From positions 1-40,619 of the forward strand of contig SACH01000023.1 in NCBI GenBank assembly GCA_009928645.1: a stretch of DNA of 40,619 nucleotides. Reading direction: 5' to 3'. This DNA comes from Gammaproteobacteria bacterium (GTDB lineage: Bacteria > Pseudomonadota > Gammaproteobacteria > Chromatiales > Chromatiaceae). Below, piece after piece: positions 9,137-18,285 of the stretch (position 1 is the stretch's first letter; every line of letters starts with the position of its first letter). A program made the translations under genes and the position numbers. The notes below the pieces were generated by a model. It did not search any database, was not told where the DNA came from, and saw nothing but the letters and a program-made list of their open reading frames with translations.

Positions 9137-9336
9137 GTAAGCCGCATGGTAAGAACCGGAAACAGCTTGGCGCAACATTCCGGGGGGCTCTGTATGCTGC
9201 ATGCCTAAAGCTTCCGCGCGTTAAGACCCTGTTGACTGCACACCGCTCCCAATCCAGGTCATTGACCCCCTCCCGCTGTGCACTTGACCGCAGGGTGGGT
9301 GATGGGTTTCTGGCCACGGCAACCTAGAGAGAACCC

Positions 9337-11211
9337 ATGGCATTGCTACAGATCGCGGAGCCCGGTCGTTCCGCTACCCCGCACCAGCACCGCCTGGCCG
9401 CCGGCATTGACCTGGGAACCACCAATTCCCTGATCGCCAGCGTCCGCAGCGGGCGCGCCGAAACCTTGCCGGATGCTGCGGGTCGCCACCTGCTGCCCTC
9501 CATCGTGCGCTACACGGACGATGGGCCAGTGGTGGGCTATGAGGCCATGGCGATGGCCGCACTGGACCCGCTGAACACCCTGGCCTCCGCCAAACGCCTC
9601 ATCGGCCGCGGCATCGCCGAGGTCAAGAGCCTGGGCTCCCGTCTGCCCTACGAGTTTGTCCGTACCGACACGGCCGTGCCGCGCATCCGCACCCGCGCGG
9701 GGGATGTCAGCCCCATCGAGGTCTCCGCCGAGATCCTGCGCACCCTGGCCCGACGGGCCGAGGACAGCCTAGGCGGGGAACTCACGGGTGTGGTCATCAC
9801 CGTTCCGGCCTACTTCGACGACGCCCAGCGTCAGGCGACCAAGGACGCCGCCCGGCTGGCCGGACTCAAGGTGCTGCGTCTGCTCAACGAGCCGACGGCG
9901 GCGGCGGTAGCCTATGGTCTGGATCGGGATGCCGATGGCCTGCACGCCATCTTCGACCTGGGGGGGGGCACCTTCGACATCTCTATCCTGCGCCTGCGGC
10001 AGGGGGTTTTCGAGGTCCTGGCGACGGGCGGGGACTCGGCCTTGGGCGGCGACGACATGGACCACGCGCTGGCGGAATGGATCATGGCCCAGGCGGGGAT
10101 CGGCGATGATGCCGGGCATCAACTCCTGCGGGGTCTGCTGCGTGATGCCTGCGTCGCCAAGGAGGCGCTGACGGACCAGCCGTTGGCGCCCTTGCGCATT
10201 GCCCTCTCAGGCGGTCGCCAGTGGGAGGGGCAGATCGACCGCGCCACCTTTGACGGCCTCGTCGACCCGCTCATCTCCCGGGCCATCGCCGCCTGCCGCC
10301 GGGCGCTGCGGGATGCCGGGCTCAAGGTGGGTGAGATCAAGGATGTGGTGATGGTCGGCGGCGCCACCCGCGTGCCGCGGGTGCGCGAGCGAGTGGCGGA
10401 ATTCTTTGGTCAGCCCCCGCTGGTGGATCTGGACCCCGAACGAGTGGTGGCCTACGGTGCCGCCCTCCAGGCCGATGTCCTGGTGGGTAATAAGCCGGAT
10501 GGGGAATTGCTGTTACTGGACGTCATCCCCCTGTCACTGGGCTTGGAGACCATGGGTGGCCTGGTGGAGCGGATCGTGCCGCGCAATACCCCCATCCCCG
10601 TGGCCCGGGCCCAGGAGTTCACCACCTTCAAGGACGGCCAGACGGCCATGGCCCTGCATGTGGTGCAGGGGGAGCGCGATCTGGTGTCCGACTGCCGCTC
10701 CCTGGCGCGCTTTGAACTGCGGGGTATCCCACCCCTGGTCGCCGGTGCTGCCCGGATCCTTGTCACCTTCCAGGTTGACGCCGACGGCCTGCTCAATGTG
10801 ACGGCCGTGGAACAGACCAGCGGCGTCCAGGCCCAGGTCGAGGTCAAGCCCGCCCATGGCCTGACCGATGGCGAGATCGAGACCATGTTGCGTGATTCCC
10901 TGACCCACTCCCAGGAGGACCTGGAGGCCAGGCGCCTCCGGGAGCAACAGGTGGAGGGGCAGCGCACCATCGAGGCCCTGAACGCCGCCCTGGCCAAGGA
11001 CGGCGATGACCTGCTTTCTCCGGCGGAGCGACAATCGATCGCGGCGGCCCTGGCGGCGCTCAATGCCCAGGTAGCCGGCACGGATGCCCAGGCGATCAAG
11101 GCCGCCATCGAGGCGCTGGAGCAGGCCTGCGCCCTTTACGTCGAACGACGCATGAACACCAGCATCCAGCGCGCCATGGCGGGACACAAGATCGAGGAGT
11201 TTGCCCCATGA
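9337..11211 (+). CDS. hscA: Fe-S assembly Hsp70 chaperone HscA
   Basis: Specialised Hsp70 that releases clusters from IscU in an ATP-dependent cycle with HscB. The 624-residue protein has the ATPase phosphate-1 motif [10 protein letters not shown] near residue 27, [14 protein letters not shown] (phosphate 2), [12 protein letters not shown] and the linker [18 protein letters not shown] before the substrate-binding domain. Length matches HscA (about 616 in E. coli) rather than DnaK, and it lies in the isc operon. It overlaps fdx by four bases. Confidence 0.97.
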   Translation: MALLQIAEPGRSATPHQHRLAAGIDLGTTNSLIASVRSGRAETLPDAAGRHLLPSIVRYTDDGPVVGYEAMAMAALDPLNTLASAKRLIGRGIAEVKSLGSRLPYEFVRTDTAVPRIRTRAGDVSPIEVSAEILRTLARRAEDSLGGELTGVVITVPAYFDDAQRQATKDAARLAGLKVLRLLNEPTAAAVAYGLDRDADGLHAIFDLGGGTFDISILRLRQGVFEVLATGGDSALGGDDMDHALAEWIMAQAGIGDDAGHQLLRGLLRDACVAKEALTDQPLAPLRIALSGGRQWEGQIDRATFDGLVDPLISRAIAACRRALRDAGLKVGEIKDVVMVGGATRVPRVRERVAEFFGQPPLVDLDPERVVAYGAALQADVLVGNKPDGELLLLDVIPLSLGLETMGGLVERIVPRNTPIPVARAQEFTTFKDGQTAMALHVVQGERDLVSDCRSLARFELRGIPPLVAGAARILVTFQVDADGLLNVTAVEQTSGVQAQVEVKPAHGLTDGEIETMLRDSLTHSQEDLEARRLREQQVEGQRTIEALNAALAKDGDDLLSPAERQSIAAALAALNAQVAGTDAQAIKAAIEALEQACALYVERRMNTSIQRAMAGHKIEEFAP

Positions 11212-11546
11212 CCCAATTGATTTTTCTGCCCCACGAAGAGATTTGTCCCGAGGGCGCCGTCGTCGAGGCGGAACCGGGCGTGACCATCTGTGACGCCGCC
11301 CTGGCCGCGGGCATCGAGATCGAGCATGCCTGCGAGAAATCCTGCGCCTGTACCACCTGTCATGTCATCATCCGCGAGGGCTATGACTCCTTGCCGGAGG
11401 CCGATGAGGTGGAAGAAGATTTGCTGGACAAGGCCTGGGGCCTGGAGCCTGAGTCGCGCCTGAGTTGCCAGGCCAAGGTCGGGAACGAGGACCTGGTGAT
11501 CGAGATCCCCAAGTACACCATCAACATGGTGTCCGAACACCATTAA
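11208..11546 (+). CDS. fdx: Isc-type [2Fe-2S] ferredoxin
   Basis: Adrenodoxin-like ferredoxin that supplies electrons for cluster assembly on IscU/IscA. Its 112 residues carry the four ligands Cys42, Cys48, Cys51 ([10 protein letters not shown]) and Cys87 (RLSCQAK). The start overlaps the hscA stop (ATGA), so the two are probably translationally coupled. The TAA stop abuts exactly a copy of the dispersed repeat described at 11547. Confidence 0.98.
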   Translation: MTQLIFLPHEEICPEGAVVEAEPGVTICDAALAAGIEIEHACEKSCACTTCHVIIREGYDSLPEADEVEEDLLDKAWGLEPESRLSCQAKVGNEDLVIEIPKYTINMVSEHH

Positions 11547-11596
11547 CGTGAAAGTCACGGCAAAGACTCTCATTTTCAGGGGCGTGGCGCGTCATC
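11547..11596 (+). repeat. Dispersed hairpin-headed repeat, copy A
   Basis: Begins with CGTGAAAGTCACG, a 5-bp stem with a 3-base loop, immediately after the fdx TAA. It continues CAAAG-CTCTCAT-TTCAGG-GCGTGG-GCGTCA for about 50 bases. By my alignment 45 of 50 positions equal the copy at 32079. The remaining 13 bases of the unit are not recognisable here, so this copy is 3' truncated. Confidence 0.8.
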
Positions 11597-11620
11597 GATC
11601 CCCCTCTCAATCTGTAACCT

Positions 11621-11634
11621 GGGTTAGCTAACCC
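11621..11634. promoter_or_regulatory. Perfect 14-bp palindrome upstream of iscX
   Basis: GGGTTAGCTAACCC is a perfect palindrome ending 11 bases before the iscX ATG, next to its CGAGGAG ribosome site. Without a loop it fits a protein-binding operator better than an RNA hairpin. No known regulator can be named for it from the sequence. Confidence 0.4.
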
Positions 11635-11645
11635 GAGGAGTCACC

Positions 11646-11849
11646 ATGGCCATCAAGTGGACGGATACCCTGGATATTGCCATCGCTCTTGATGAGACCT
11701 ATCCGGATGCCGACCCGCGTCATGTCAATTTCGTCGATCTGCGCAATTGGGTGCTGGCACTCCCGGATTTCGCCGATGATCCGGCCCACTCAGGAGAGAA
11801 AATCCTTGAGGCCATTCAGATGGCCTGGCTGGAGGAACGGGAAGAATAA
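11646..11849 (+). CDS. iscX: Fe-S assembly adaptor IscX
   Basis: Small acidic protein that binds IscS, competes with frataxin and moderates cluster formation. Its 67 residues include the conserved WTDTLDIAIALDE, HPD-like YPDADPRHVNFVDL and FADDPAHSGEKILEAIQMAWLEE. CGAGGAG lies 8 bases before the ATG. Last gene of the isc operon, followed by a strong hairpin. Confidence 0.97.
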   Translation: MAIKWTDTLDIAIALDETYPDADPRHVNFVDLRNWVLALPDFADDPAHSGEKILEAIQMAWLEEREE

Positions 11850-11855
11850 GCGTCT

Positions 11856-11883
11856 CATCCATCCCGCCAGGGCGGGATGGATG
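11856..11883 (+). terminator. Hairpin ending the isc operon
   Basis: CATCCATCCCGCC (11856-11868) pairs perfectly with GGCGGGATGGATG (11871-11883): 13 bp with only two bases between the arms, so the real loop must open a pair or two. There is no T-run. It lies 7 bases after iscX and between converging genes, so it is a likely transcription end or mRNA-stabilising structure. Confidence 0.65.
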
Positions 11884-11915
11884 GGTGGTAAATGAACCTG
11901 CACCAAAAGCGGTGC

Positions 11916-12347
11916 TCAGCACTGCTCCCAGGGCAGGCCCCGAAAACGCCAACCGCCGATCGTGCTGCGGTGGTGGTGTTCGTCCAAGTCACCTTCAAAA
12001 CCCTCGTCGATATGGAAGACGTTGCGTACCCCCGCCGCGATCAAGGCCTTGCCGGCCTCCAGGGAACGCTTGCCACTGCGGCAGATCAGGATAATCGGCG
12101 TGCAGGGGTTGTCCTCGGAGCAGACGGCCCCTCCCAGCAGCAACTTGCGGATTTCAGTCTCGAAATGGGGATTGACGGTCCACTCGGGCTCATCGATCCA
12201 GGCGACGTGAACGGCCCCCTGGGGATGACCGACGAAGAGGTATTCCATGGTCGAGCGGATGTCGACCAGCAGGGCCCTGGGGTCGTCCTGAAGCAATTGC
12301 CAAGCCTCCTGGGGGGAGAGAGACTCGGGAAGGGGGTGATCGGTCAT
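11916..12347 (-). CDS. Rhodanese-domain sulfurtransferase
   Basis: Single-domain rhodanese of 143 residues, probably cytoplasmic because no signal peptide is seen. The active loop ICRSGKRS carries the persulfide-forming Cys89, and LLVDIRSTMEYLFVGHPQGAVHV is the family N-terminal signature. The C-terminus continues with DEGFEGDLDEHHHRS, a histidine cluster, and GGWRFRGLPWEQC, an extra terminal Cys. Such proteins pass sulfane sulfur between thiols. Convergent with iscX and near sox genes, so a role in sulfur trafficking is plausible, but the substrate is unknown. Confidence 0.88.
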   Translation of the reverse strand: MTDHPLPESLSPQEAWQLLQDDPRALLVDIRSTMEYLFVGHPQGAVHVAWIDEPEWTVNPHFETEIRKLLLGGAVCSEDNPCTPIILICRSGKRSLEAGKALIAAGVRNVFHIDEGFEGDLDEHHHRSTIGGWRFRGLPWEQC

Positions 12348-12434
12348 GGTGTCGCTTCCTTTGGCGGTTGTTCTGTTTTCGGTTATCTTGCTTACCTTGA
12401 GTAAGCGGGGGCGATTCTATACCCGGACGCGGCC

Positions 12435-12465
12435 GCTTTCGGCTTCCACCCTGATCGCCGAAAGC
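12435..12465. repeat. Inverted repeat between divergent rhodanese and acyltransferase genes
   Basis: GCTTTCGGC (12435-12443) and GCCGAAAGC (12457-12465) are exact complements separated by 13 bases. A second short dyad, CTTAC-CTTGA-GTAAG, is at 12391-12405. Both lie in the 193-base divergent promoter region, so either could be an operator. No factor can be assigned. Confidence 0.45.
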
Positions 12466-12540
12466 CCTTGGCCAGAAGAAGGGCCTCCGCGTCGTCTTCC
12501 CGGGCTTATTTGCCAATAGCCGATCAATGATGCCGAAATC

Positions 12541-13500
12541 ATGGAATCCAACCCCGGCGGTGATGCCTTAGAGGGCCCGCGGAGCGCTGCGGCTGGTGGT
12601 CGACGGCCGGCCCCGGCTTGGCAGGAGTGGCTGGTGCGCCTGCTGGCCGGGGGGCTGTCCCGCTTGCCCTTTGCCTTCTCCCAAGGGCTCGGCTGGCTGC
12701 TGGGTACCCTCCTGCGGTATGTCCCCAACAAGCAACGTCGCAATGCCCTGATCAATCTGCGCCTGTGCCATCCGGACTGGGCTGAGGCGGAGATCAGGCG
12801 CTTTCGCGACCGCGCCCTGCGCGAGGAGGCCAAGACCTTCGTCGAGATTGCCTATCTCCTCCTGCGCCCCGTGCCTCAGGTCCTGTCCCTGATCCGCGAG
12901 ACCCAGGGCCTGGAGTTACTGGAGAGGCCGGGGGGCCAAGGCCTGATCGTCCTCTCCCCGCACCTGGGGGCCTGGGAGATGGCGGGTCTCTTTCTCTCCA
13001 CCCGGGGCCCGACCACTACCCTTTACAAGCCTCAGCCTCTGGCCGACGAACTGGTCCGCCAGGCCCGAGCACGGGCTGGGGCGCTCCTGGTGCCCACGGA
13101 TCAGACCGGGATTCGCCACCTGCTTCAGGGACTCAGGCGTGGGGAATATCTCGGTATCCTCCCCGATCAGGAGCCTAAGGAGGATAAGGGGTGCGTTTTT
13201 GCCCCCTTTTTCGGTGTCCCGGCCCTGACCATGCTGTTGGTCAACCGCCTGGCACGCCGGACGGGTGCCCGGGTCGTGTTTCTCTTTGCCCGACGCCTGC
13301 CCTGGGGGCGAGGCTTCGCCCTCCATTGCCTGCCGGCACCCGCGGGCGTGAATGCAGCGGAAGAGGTCGAGGCGGCCACGGCCCTCAACCGGGGCGTGGA
13401 GGACTGCGTGGATCTCTGCCCTGAACAATATGTCTGGTCCTACAAGCGCTTTCGCACCCGGCCCGGGGGCGGGCCGCACCCTTATCATGGGCCTCTGTGA
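12541..13500 (+). CDS. Lysophospholipid acyltransferase of the LpxL/LpxM (HtrB) family
   Basis: Inner-membrane acyltransferase that adds secondary acyl chains, most likely to Kdo-lipid A. The 319-residue protein has a hydrophobic N-terminal stretch (about 28-58), the catalytic HLGAWE motif (H-x4-E) near residue 141, a GILPDQEPKEDKG segment typical of the family, and QYVWSYKRFRTRP near the C-terminus. An Ala/Gly/Pro-rich N-terminal extension of about 25 residues precedes the membrane helix. LpxL versus LpxM cannot be decided from this copy alone. Confidence 0.88.
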   Translation: MESNPGGDALEGPRSAAAGGRRPAPAWQEWLVRLLAGGLSRLPFAFSQGLGWLLGTLLRYVPNKQRRNALINLRLCHPDWAEAEIRRFRDRALREEAKTFVEIAYLLLRPVPQVLSLIRETQGLELLERPGGQGLIVLSPHLGAWEMAGLFLSTRGPTTTLYKPQPLADELVRQARARAGALLVPTDQTGIRHLLQGLRRGEYLGILPDQEPKEDKGCVFAPFFGVPALTMLLVNRLARRTGARVVFLFARRLPWGRGFALHCLPAPAGVNAAEEVEAATALNRGVEDCVDLCPEQYVWSYKRFRTRPGGGPHPYHGPL

Positions 13501-13859
13501 GACATGGACCTCTCCGTGAGGTAGCCCCATCAGGCCGAGGGGCCGGGAAATGGCCGGCGGGTGAAGGGGCAATCAGCAAGCGTCCCTTGTCTCGTTCCCG
13601 ATTTATCCCCGGAGGGACTTACCCCATGCGGGAACCAATTGAGGGATGGTTTCTAACGCAATCGCCCCCGCGGCTTACCGCCTACCCGGATGGTCCTCCG
13701 GCGGTGGGCGGGATGCCGCGGGGGCGAGTTGGACGGCGACCTCCGCAGAGGGAAGAACCGCCGCGGGGACGAGGGGGAGCCCAGGTCGGGCCCCGCACCT
13801 CGCCCCTGGCCTCAGGGCTAGTGTAGAGAGCGCGTTTTTTTCACCGCTTCTCAGGGGCC
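13501..13859. other. Non-coding gap between convergent acyltransferase and soxZ
   Basis: No gene I can support lies in these 359 bases. Open frames here have no family sequence and a composition like random GC-rich DNA. A small dyad CCCTG-GCCT-CAGGG (13804-13817) and a T7 run at about 13835-13841 lie close to the soxZ end. The T-run is on the wrong strand to terminate soxZ but could end transcripts coming from the left. Confidence 0.5.
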
Positions 13860-14174
13860 CTATTCGATCTCGGCGGTCTCGGTCTCGGAAGCACCCTTGT
13901 TATCGGTCCAGGTCAACTCGACCTTGTCACCCTTGGCCGCGCCGGTGAACTTGAAGGCCAGATAGGGATTCTTTGAGACGCCGCCACTCCAGAGGGCGGT
14001 GAGGACGGTATTGCCCCCGACTTTGGCGGTCACGTTCTGAATGAAATGGGCCGGGATGACCTCCCCGGTCTCCTTGTTCTTGCCCATGCCGTTTTCCATG
14101 GGGTGGGTCATGAGGGCCTTGACCTCGGTGACGTCGCCCTTGATCTTGGCTTTGATCTTCATCTGGGATGCCAT
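13860..14174 (-). CDS. soxZ: Thiosulfate oxidation carrier subunit SoxZ (copy 1)
   Basis: SoxZ pairs with SoxY to form the periplasmic carrier that holds sulfur intermediates during thiosulfate oxidation. The 104-residue protein has the family pattern KGDVTEVKALMTHPMENG, PAHFIQNVTAKVGG, SGGVSKNPYLAFKF and a C-terminal WTDNKG strand. No signal peptide is present, as usual, because it is exported in complex with Tat-targeted SoxY. It follows soxY 1 by 55 bases. A second, separate soxYZ is at 23231-24064. Confidence 0.96.
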   Translation of the reverse strand: MASQMKIKAKIKGDVTEVKALMTHPMENGMGKNKETGEVIPAHFIQNVTAKVGGNTVLTALWSGGVSKNPYLAFKFTGAAKGDKVELTWTDNKGASETETAEIE

Positions 14175-14229
14175 GCTCTGCTACCTCGCATTCATGTTTC
14201 GTTGTGGGTGATCCGGCAGGTGGCCAGGA

Positions 14230-14697
14230 TCAACAACCGCCGACGGTGACCTTCACTTCCCGGGAAGCGCTATAGACCTTGTCGCCGGCCTTGACCAAGG
14301 CGATGAGGTTGGCGGTCTTACCCATCTTGATGCGGGTGGAGATGAAGGGCAGGGCGCCCTTCCCCAGTTCGAAGGAGGCGACCAGGGGCATCATGTTGCC
14401 GGCGGCGACCAGGGTGATGGAGCTGGCACCTTCCAGGGTGGTTTCGACCGTGACCGGCACCACGGCGCCGTTCTCGGCGATATCCGGGGCCTTGAGGTCG
14501 ATCTTGTCACTGGGTTCATGGGCGGCATTGCCCAGCAGGCCCTTGAGGGCATCATCCACGCTCTGAGCGTTGAAGGCAGCCTCAGGCCAGGCGGCCAGCA
14601 CCAGACGCGGGGTCAGGAGGCCAGCACCAATGGCCATGCCGACCGCACCAGCGGCAAGGGAGCCCTTGAGCAGGATTCTGCGTTTTGCATCGATCAT
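14230..14697 (-). CDS. soxY: Thiosulfate oxidation carrier SoxY (copy 1, atypical C-terminus)
   Basis: Carrier subunit whose C-terminal cysteine arm holds sulfur substrates. It has 155 residues with a Tat signal (KRRILLKG followed by a hydrophobic stretch ending LVLAAWPEA). The mature part contains SDKIDLKAPDIAENGAVVPVTVE, as in SoxY. The protein ends VTVGGC directly before TGA. The usual last two glycines of GGCGG are therefore missing and the sulfur-carrying Cys155 is the terminal residue. Reading the stop in other frames does not restore GG. Likely transcribed with soxZ 1, away from the main cluster. Confidence 0.95.
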   Translation of the reverse strand: MIDAKRRILLKGSLAAGAVGMAIGAGLLTPRLVLAAWPEAAFNAQSVDDALKGLLGNAAHEPSDKIDLKAPDIAENGAVVPVTVETTLEGASSITLVAAGNMMPLVASFELGKGALPFISTRIKMGKTANLIALVKAGDKVYSASREVKVTVGGC

Positions 14698-14991
14698 GAA
14701 AGTCTCCTGTCGAGCATTGTCATGGAGGGAAGGTCCGGAACCTGAGCCAGGGTCCGGTGGGCAAAACCGGCGAGGTGGTACGCCGGGACGAGATTAGCGA
14801 CAGCGCGTCGCGCATGAAAGTTTCTTTGTTTGATCAAGGGTCAGCTTACCCCAGTCGCTCACCGGCGCCAACGATTTAGGTCAATTGAGGCGGCAATTCT
14901 CACCATGGCCGGGGGGATGCCGAGGCGCCGTCAATGCTCATGAGGGGGGCGCTACGGCGAGACATCAGTGGCATTGACCATGACCTTGACG
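14698..14991. other. soxY upstream region, no gene seen
   Basis: The 358-base space between divergently ordered transcription units (soxYZ and bepA, both minus) holds the soxY ribosome site (GACAGGAGAC in the minus sense, just before the start) and a dyad GCGCG-T-CGCGC at 14803-14813. No clear promoter boxes and no gene are apparent. The last 64 bases are a repeat copy listed separately. Confidence 0.45.
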
Positions 14992-15055
14992 CTAACCATC
15001 AAGAAGGGGGCGCCCCGCAGCCCTGAAAATGAAAAACGTTGTCGTGACGATCACG
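14992..15055 (-). repeat. Dispersed hairpin-headed repeat, copy D
   Basis: In the minus sense this copy starts CGTGATCGTCACG exactly after the TAA stop of the M48 protease gene and runs 64 bases to GATGGTTAG. The stem CGTGA/TCACG is kept while the loop differs from the other copies (TCG versus AAG). By my count 36 of the first 50 positions match the copy at 32079. It is the most diverged of the four. Confidence 0.7.
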
Positions 15056-16588
15056 TTAACCCTTGTCTTTCGGGGTCCTGGATTTGTCTTTCTGCTTTTC
15101 CGCCTCCTTCTGCTCTTCCTTGAGTGTTTCAAGACGGGCCTGGATCTCGGCGGCCTCGTGGAAACCGAGTCCCGGGGTGCGCAGGGCATACTCCAGCTGG
15201 TGGATGGCGGGCTCCAGGTCACCCTTCAAGTAGAGGGCCTCGCCGCGGTAGCGATGGGTGGCGGCCTTACGGCCTGACTTGAGGGCGGCGTCGGACATGA
15301 GCTGATAGAGGGCGGCGCTGCCCGGCCTGAGCCGCACGGCACCCTCCAGGGTGGCGAGGGCCCGGTCAGGCTTGCCGGCGACGATGAGGGCCTCGGCATA
15401 GGCCGTACGCAAGGGCTGATTGTCCGGGTTCAGACCCACGGCCGCCTGGAGTTTGCGAATGGCCTCGTCCCGGTTGCCGAGCTGGCCGTCGATGCGCGCA
15501 TCCAGGACGATGAACTCGGCCAGGTGCGGATGCTCCTTGACCAGGTCGCCAAGGGCCTGGCGGGCCTCCTGGGGGCGCCCGGCACGTAAGTGGGCCAGGG
15601 CCAGACCGTAGTGTTCGGCGGGGCCGTTGCGGAACCGGCTGGCCGCCAGATTGGCGCGGAAGTGCGCGACGGCCTTGTCGGGGTCCTTGAAACCCACTTC
15701 GCGTAACCGCGCCCGGGCGAGGTGGAAGCGCAGGTCATCCGCCTTCTGCTTGTAGCCGAACTGCTCGGCCCGGGCCAGGGAGTCGGCGATGCGATTGGGA
15801 TTAACCGGGTGGGTGCGCAGGAATTCCGGGGCGCTGATATCGCTGGTGTGACTGGACTGGCTCAGCCGCTCGAAGAAACCCGGCATGGCGAAGGGATCGT
15901 AGCCGGCCCCCGCCAGGGTGGTGATGCCGATGCGGTCGGCCTCTTCTTCGTTGTGGCGGGTGAAATTGATCCGCCGCTGGAGGGCCAGGCCCTGGATGCC
16001 GGCGATGGCCGCGGCCCCAGCATTGACGTCCACCTGGGCACCGAGGATGGCGGCCGCGATCATCAGCAGGGTGGCGGGAACGGCCAGTTGCTGCTGGTCC
16101 TCAAGGGAGCGCAGCAGGTGGCGTTGGCTGATGTGGGCGATTTCGTGGGCCAGGACCGCGGCGAGTTCGGATTCCGTCTCCGCGGTGGTCACCAGGCCGG
16201 CAAAGACGCCGATATGACCGTCAGGGCCGGCGAAGGCGTTGACCGCCGGTTGATCAATGAAAAAAAAACTATAGTGACCGCCACTGGTCTCCGCGGCGGC
16301 AACCAGCCGCTCCCCCAGATCCTCCAGATAGTCCGTCAGCAGGGGATCATCCAGCACCGGCAGTGACTTGCGCACGCTGCGCATGAAGGCCTTGCCGAGC
16401 TGGCGTTCCTGGGCCCCGGTCATGAGGGTGTCCGCCGAACTGCCAAAATCCGGCAGGCGGAAGGGTTCTTCCGCCAGGGCTGGCCGTCCGGCCAGGAGCA
16501 AGGCTAGCAGCAAGGCACGGCTGCCAATCCTGCCCAGGGATCGCGGCAGGGCGCGGGGCCGAAGTGGTCGGTGGGGGGCGCCTGTCAT
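15056..16588 (-). CDS. bepA: BepA-like M48 periplasmic metalloprotease with TPR repeats
   Basis: Zinc protease/chaperone of the cell envelope; E. coli BepA helps or degrades stalled LptD and BAM substrates. The 510-residue protein has a signal peptide (hydrophobic about 22-40, ending GRPALAEE), the HEIAH zinc motif in ELAAVLAHEIAHISQRH, the second ligand region NEEEADRIGITTLAGAGYDP, and a TPR-rich C-terminal half (about 290-470). It ends in a charged Lys/Glu tail. An A9 run at about 16261-16269 encodes part of SFFFID. The ATG at 16588 is the longest reasonable start. Confidence 0.9.
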   Translation of the reverse strand: MTGAPHRPLRPRALPRSLGRIGSRALLLALLLAGRPALAEEPFRLPDFGSSADTLMTGAQERQLGKAFMRSVRKSLPVLDDPLLTDYLEDLGERLVAAAETSGGHYSFFFIDQPAVNAFAGPDGHIGVFAGLVTTAETESELAAVLAHEIAHISQRHLLRSLEDQQQLAVPATLLMIAAAILGAQVDVNAGAAAIAGIQGLALQRRINFTRHNEEEADRIGITTLAGAGYDPFAMPGFFERLSQSSHTSDISAPEFLRTHPVNPNRIADSLARAEQFGYKQKADDLRFHLARARLREVGFKDPDKAVAHFRANLAASRFRNGPAEHYGLALAHLRAGRPQEARQALGDLVKEHPHLAEFIVLDARIDGQLGNRDEAIRKLQAAVGLNPDNQPLRTAYAEALIVAGKPDRALATLEGAVRLRPGSAALYQLMSDAALKSGRKAATHRYRGEALYLKGDLEPAIHQLEYALRTPGLGFHEAAEIQARLETLKEEQKEAEKQKDKSRTPKDKG

Positions 16589-16816
16589 GACCGGATCAAA
16601 ATCGTCAGGATGATCAGCGTGAGGACAATTGAGAATGCCGTGAGGGAAAGGGCGGGCCTGCTAAAGGGGATTATGCCTGCTGGTGGGCCTGCTGAGTATG
16701 AAAAAACCGGGGAGACTGGTCCCGGGCGGATCTGATTTCGGCGTCCACCAAGGATTGTTATCCGCTGCGACCCATGAGGACGGCTCTGGTCGTACCTGAT
16801 TCAGACGTCAAGGACC

Positions 16817-18139
16817 TCAATTGAGCTGGATACGCTGCCCCCAGGGCACCTGGCCCTGACCCTTGACCAGCCAGACCACAGGGAACCCAGGCTCGCGCGC
16901 CGGAAACTCGCCCAGGGCGTCGGTGAAATAGACCAGCAGATCCGGCCGGATTACCAGCTCCTCCGCCCACGCAAAGACCGGGCGAAAGTCGGTGCCACCC
17001 CCGCCCTGCATCGCCGCGGGGCGGCGAAACTCCTCCCAAGGTTCGAAGACCCAGGGCGCGCCGGGGCAGAGTTGGGCGTCGCAGGCGAGCAGGCTCACTC
17101 GGGCCCGAACCTGGCCCTTGAGGGCATCGATCTCGGCGATGAATTCCTGGATCTCGGCGTCCTTGATGGAGCCGGAGATATCCACTGCCACTACCAGCTC
17201 CAACTGGTGGCTGCGCAGGGCTGGCCGGATATAGTCACCCTCGCGTCGGGAGGGGCGGCTGTAGCTGAAATCGTCCCGGGCCGTAGCGCTCATGAACCGG
17301 GCCAGCAACTGGCGCCAGGGGATCTGGGGCTGGAGCAGATGGTTGATCAGGCGCGCCAGTTCCCCCCCCAGCTTGCCATGCTGCAAGGCCTGCTGGGCGG
17401 CCCCGGCGAGACGTTGATGCCACTGCACCGCCAGATCCGTCTGCTCGTCGGGGCTCAGGGGGCTGGGTTGCGGGGCGCCGCCGGCGCGGTGCTGACTGGT
17501 GCCCTCGCCGGGCTGAGGCTGGTTGCCCCCACCCTTGCCATCGGTCTCGGGTTGGGGTTGAGTACCCTCATCGGTGCGATCGAGATCCTTTTCGGACAGC
17601 CCGGAGCGCTGCCCGCCCCGCTGGTTCTCCTCGTCATAGACATGGCGGTCCTGGGTCTCGGCGTCGTCGTCATCCTCGATCAGGGGGTAGATCTCTTCGG
17701 CCGTCAGCCCTTTGAAGCGGGGATTGTGCAGCGCGTCCGGGGGCGGGGTCAGGCCATCGTCGATGAGCAGGGGGTTGACGGCGTGGTCACAGGCCAGGTC
17801 CCATTTCCGGCGCACCCGGTGCTGGCGGCGCGCGAAGTGGGAGAGGGCGCAATGCAGGGCGTCGTGGGCGAGCACGAACTGGGTCTGGTCCAGGGTCAGG
17901 GCAGCGATATAGGCCGGATTGAAATAGAAGGCCCGGGCATCGGTGGCGGTGGTCGGGCACCATTGGGGGTCCGCCGGCTTGATGGGTAGGCGCAGGGCCA
18001 GGGCGCCGAGAAAAGGCTTGTCGAGGATGAGCCGGGTGCGGGCCGCCGCCAGCTTGGTCTCGATGGCCTGGAGGTCCAGGCCAGTCCCCGCTGGGGAGGC
18101 GCTCGCGGACTGATCGCTGACGGGTGGCTCGCTGTTCAT
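16817..18139 (-). CDS. VWA-like / putative metallopeptidase protein (DUF2201 family)
   Basis: The 440-residue protein has an N-terminal putative metallopeptidase-like domain with HDALHCALSH (H92, H96, H101) and ACDHAVN, a long acidic Gln/Glu/Gly-rich linker (about 150-225), and a C-terminal von Willebrand A-like domain with the MIDAS start DISGS near residue 318 and GGGGTDFRP further on. Such proteins are encoded with MoxR AAA+ ATPases, here 146 bases upstream on the same strand. Together they are thought to act as a chaperone or metal-insertion pair. Client unknown; no signal peptide. Confidence 0.88.
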   Translation of the reverse strand: MNSEPPVSDQSASASPAGTGLDLQAIETKLAAARTRLILDKPFLGALALRLPIKPADPQWCPTTATDARAFYFNPAYIAALTLDQTQFVLAHDALHCALSHFARRQHRVRRKWDLACDHAVNPLLIDDGLTPPPDALHNPRFKGLTAEEIYPLIEDDDDAETQDRHVYDEENQRGGQRSGLSEKDLDRTDEGTQPQPETDGKGGGNQPQPGEGTSQHRAGGAPQPSPLSPDEQTDLAVQWHQRLAGAAQQALQHGKLGGELARLINHLLQPQIPWRQLLARFMSATARDDFSYSRPSRREGDYIRPALRSHQLELVVAVDISGSIKDAEIQEFIAEIDALKGQVRARVSLLACDAQLCPGAPWVFEPWEEFRRPAAMQGGGGTDFRPVFAWAEELVIRPDLLVYFTDALGEFPAREPGFPVVWLVKGQGQVPWGQRIQLN

Positions 18140-18285
18140 GACCTCAGGAGGCTGGGCCTCGGGCTGCTCGCCAGGGTGGAGGGAGACAGGCCGCCCTCCC
18201 CCGGCGAAGGGCGGGTGTCAAACGCGGAGACGAAAATGCAGTCGCAGGGATAAGGATCACTGGCCAGCCTTAGGGTTGCCTGGCA

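Noticed and set aside
13497-13826. Possible 109-residue gene after the acyltransferase
   Set aside because: Pro/Arg/Gly-rich random-looking translation, no ribosome site, no recognisable domain, and it overlaps the previous stop.
14230-14250. Frameshift or premature stop cutting GG from SoxY copy 1
   Set aside because: Reading past the TGA in any frame does not give GG-stop, so the short C-terminus looks genuine rather than a simple point error. It was kept as a finding instead.
16261-16269. A9 run as a phase-variable tract in the M48 protease
   Set aside because: It lies in a conserved coding stretch (SFFFID), the frame is intact, and a single A9 run is weak evidence for phase variation.
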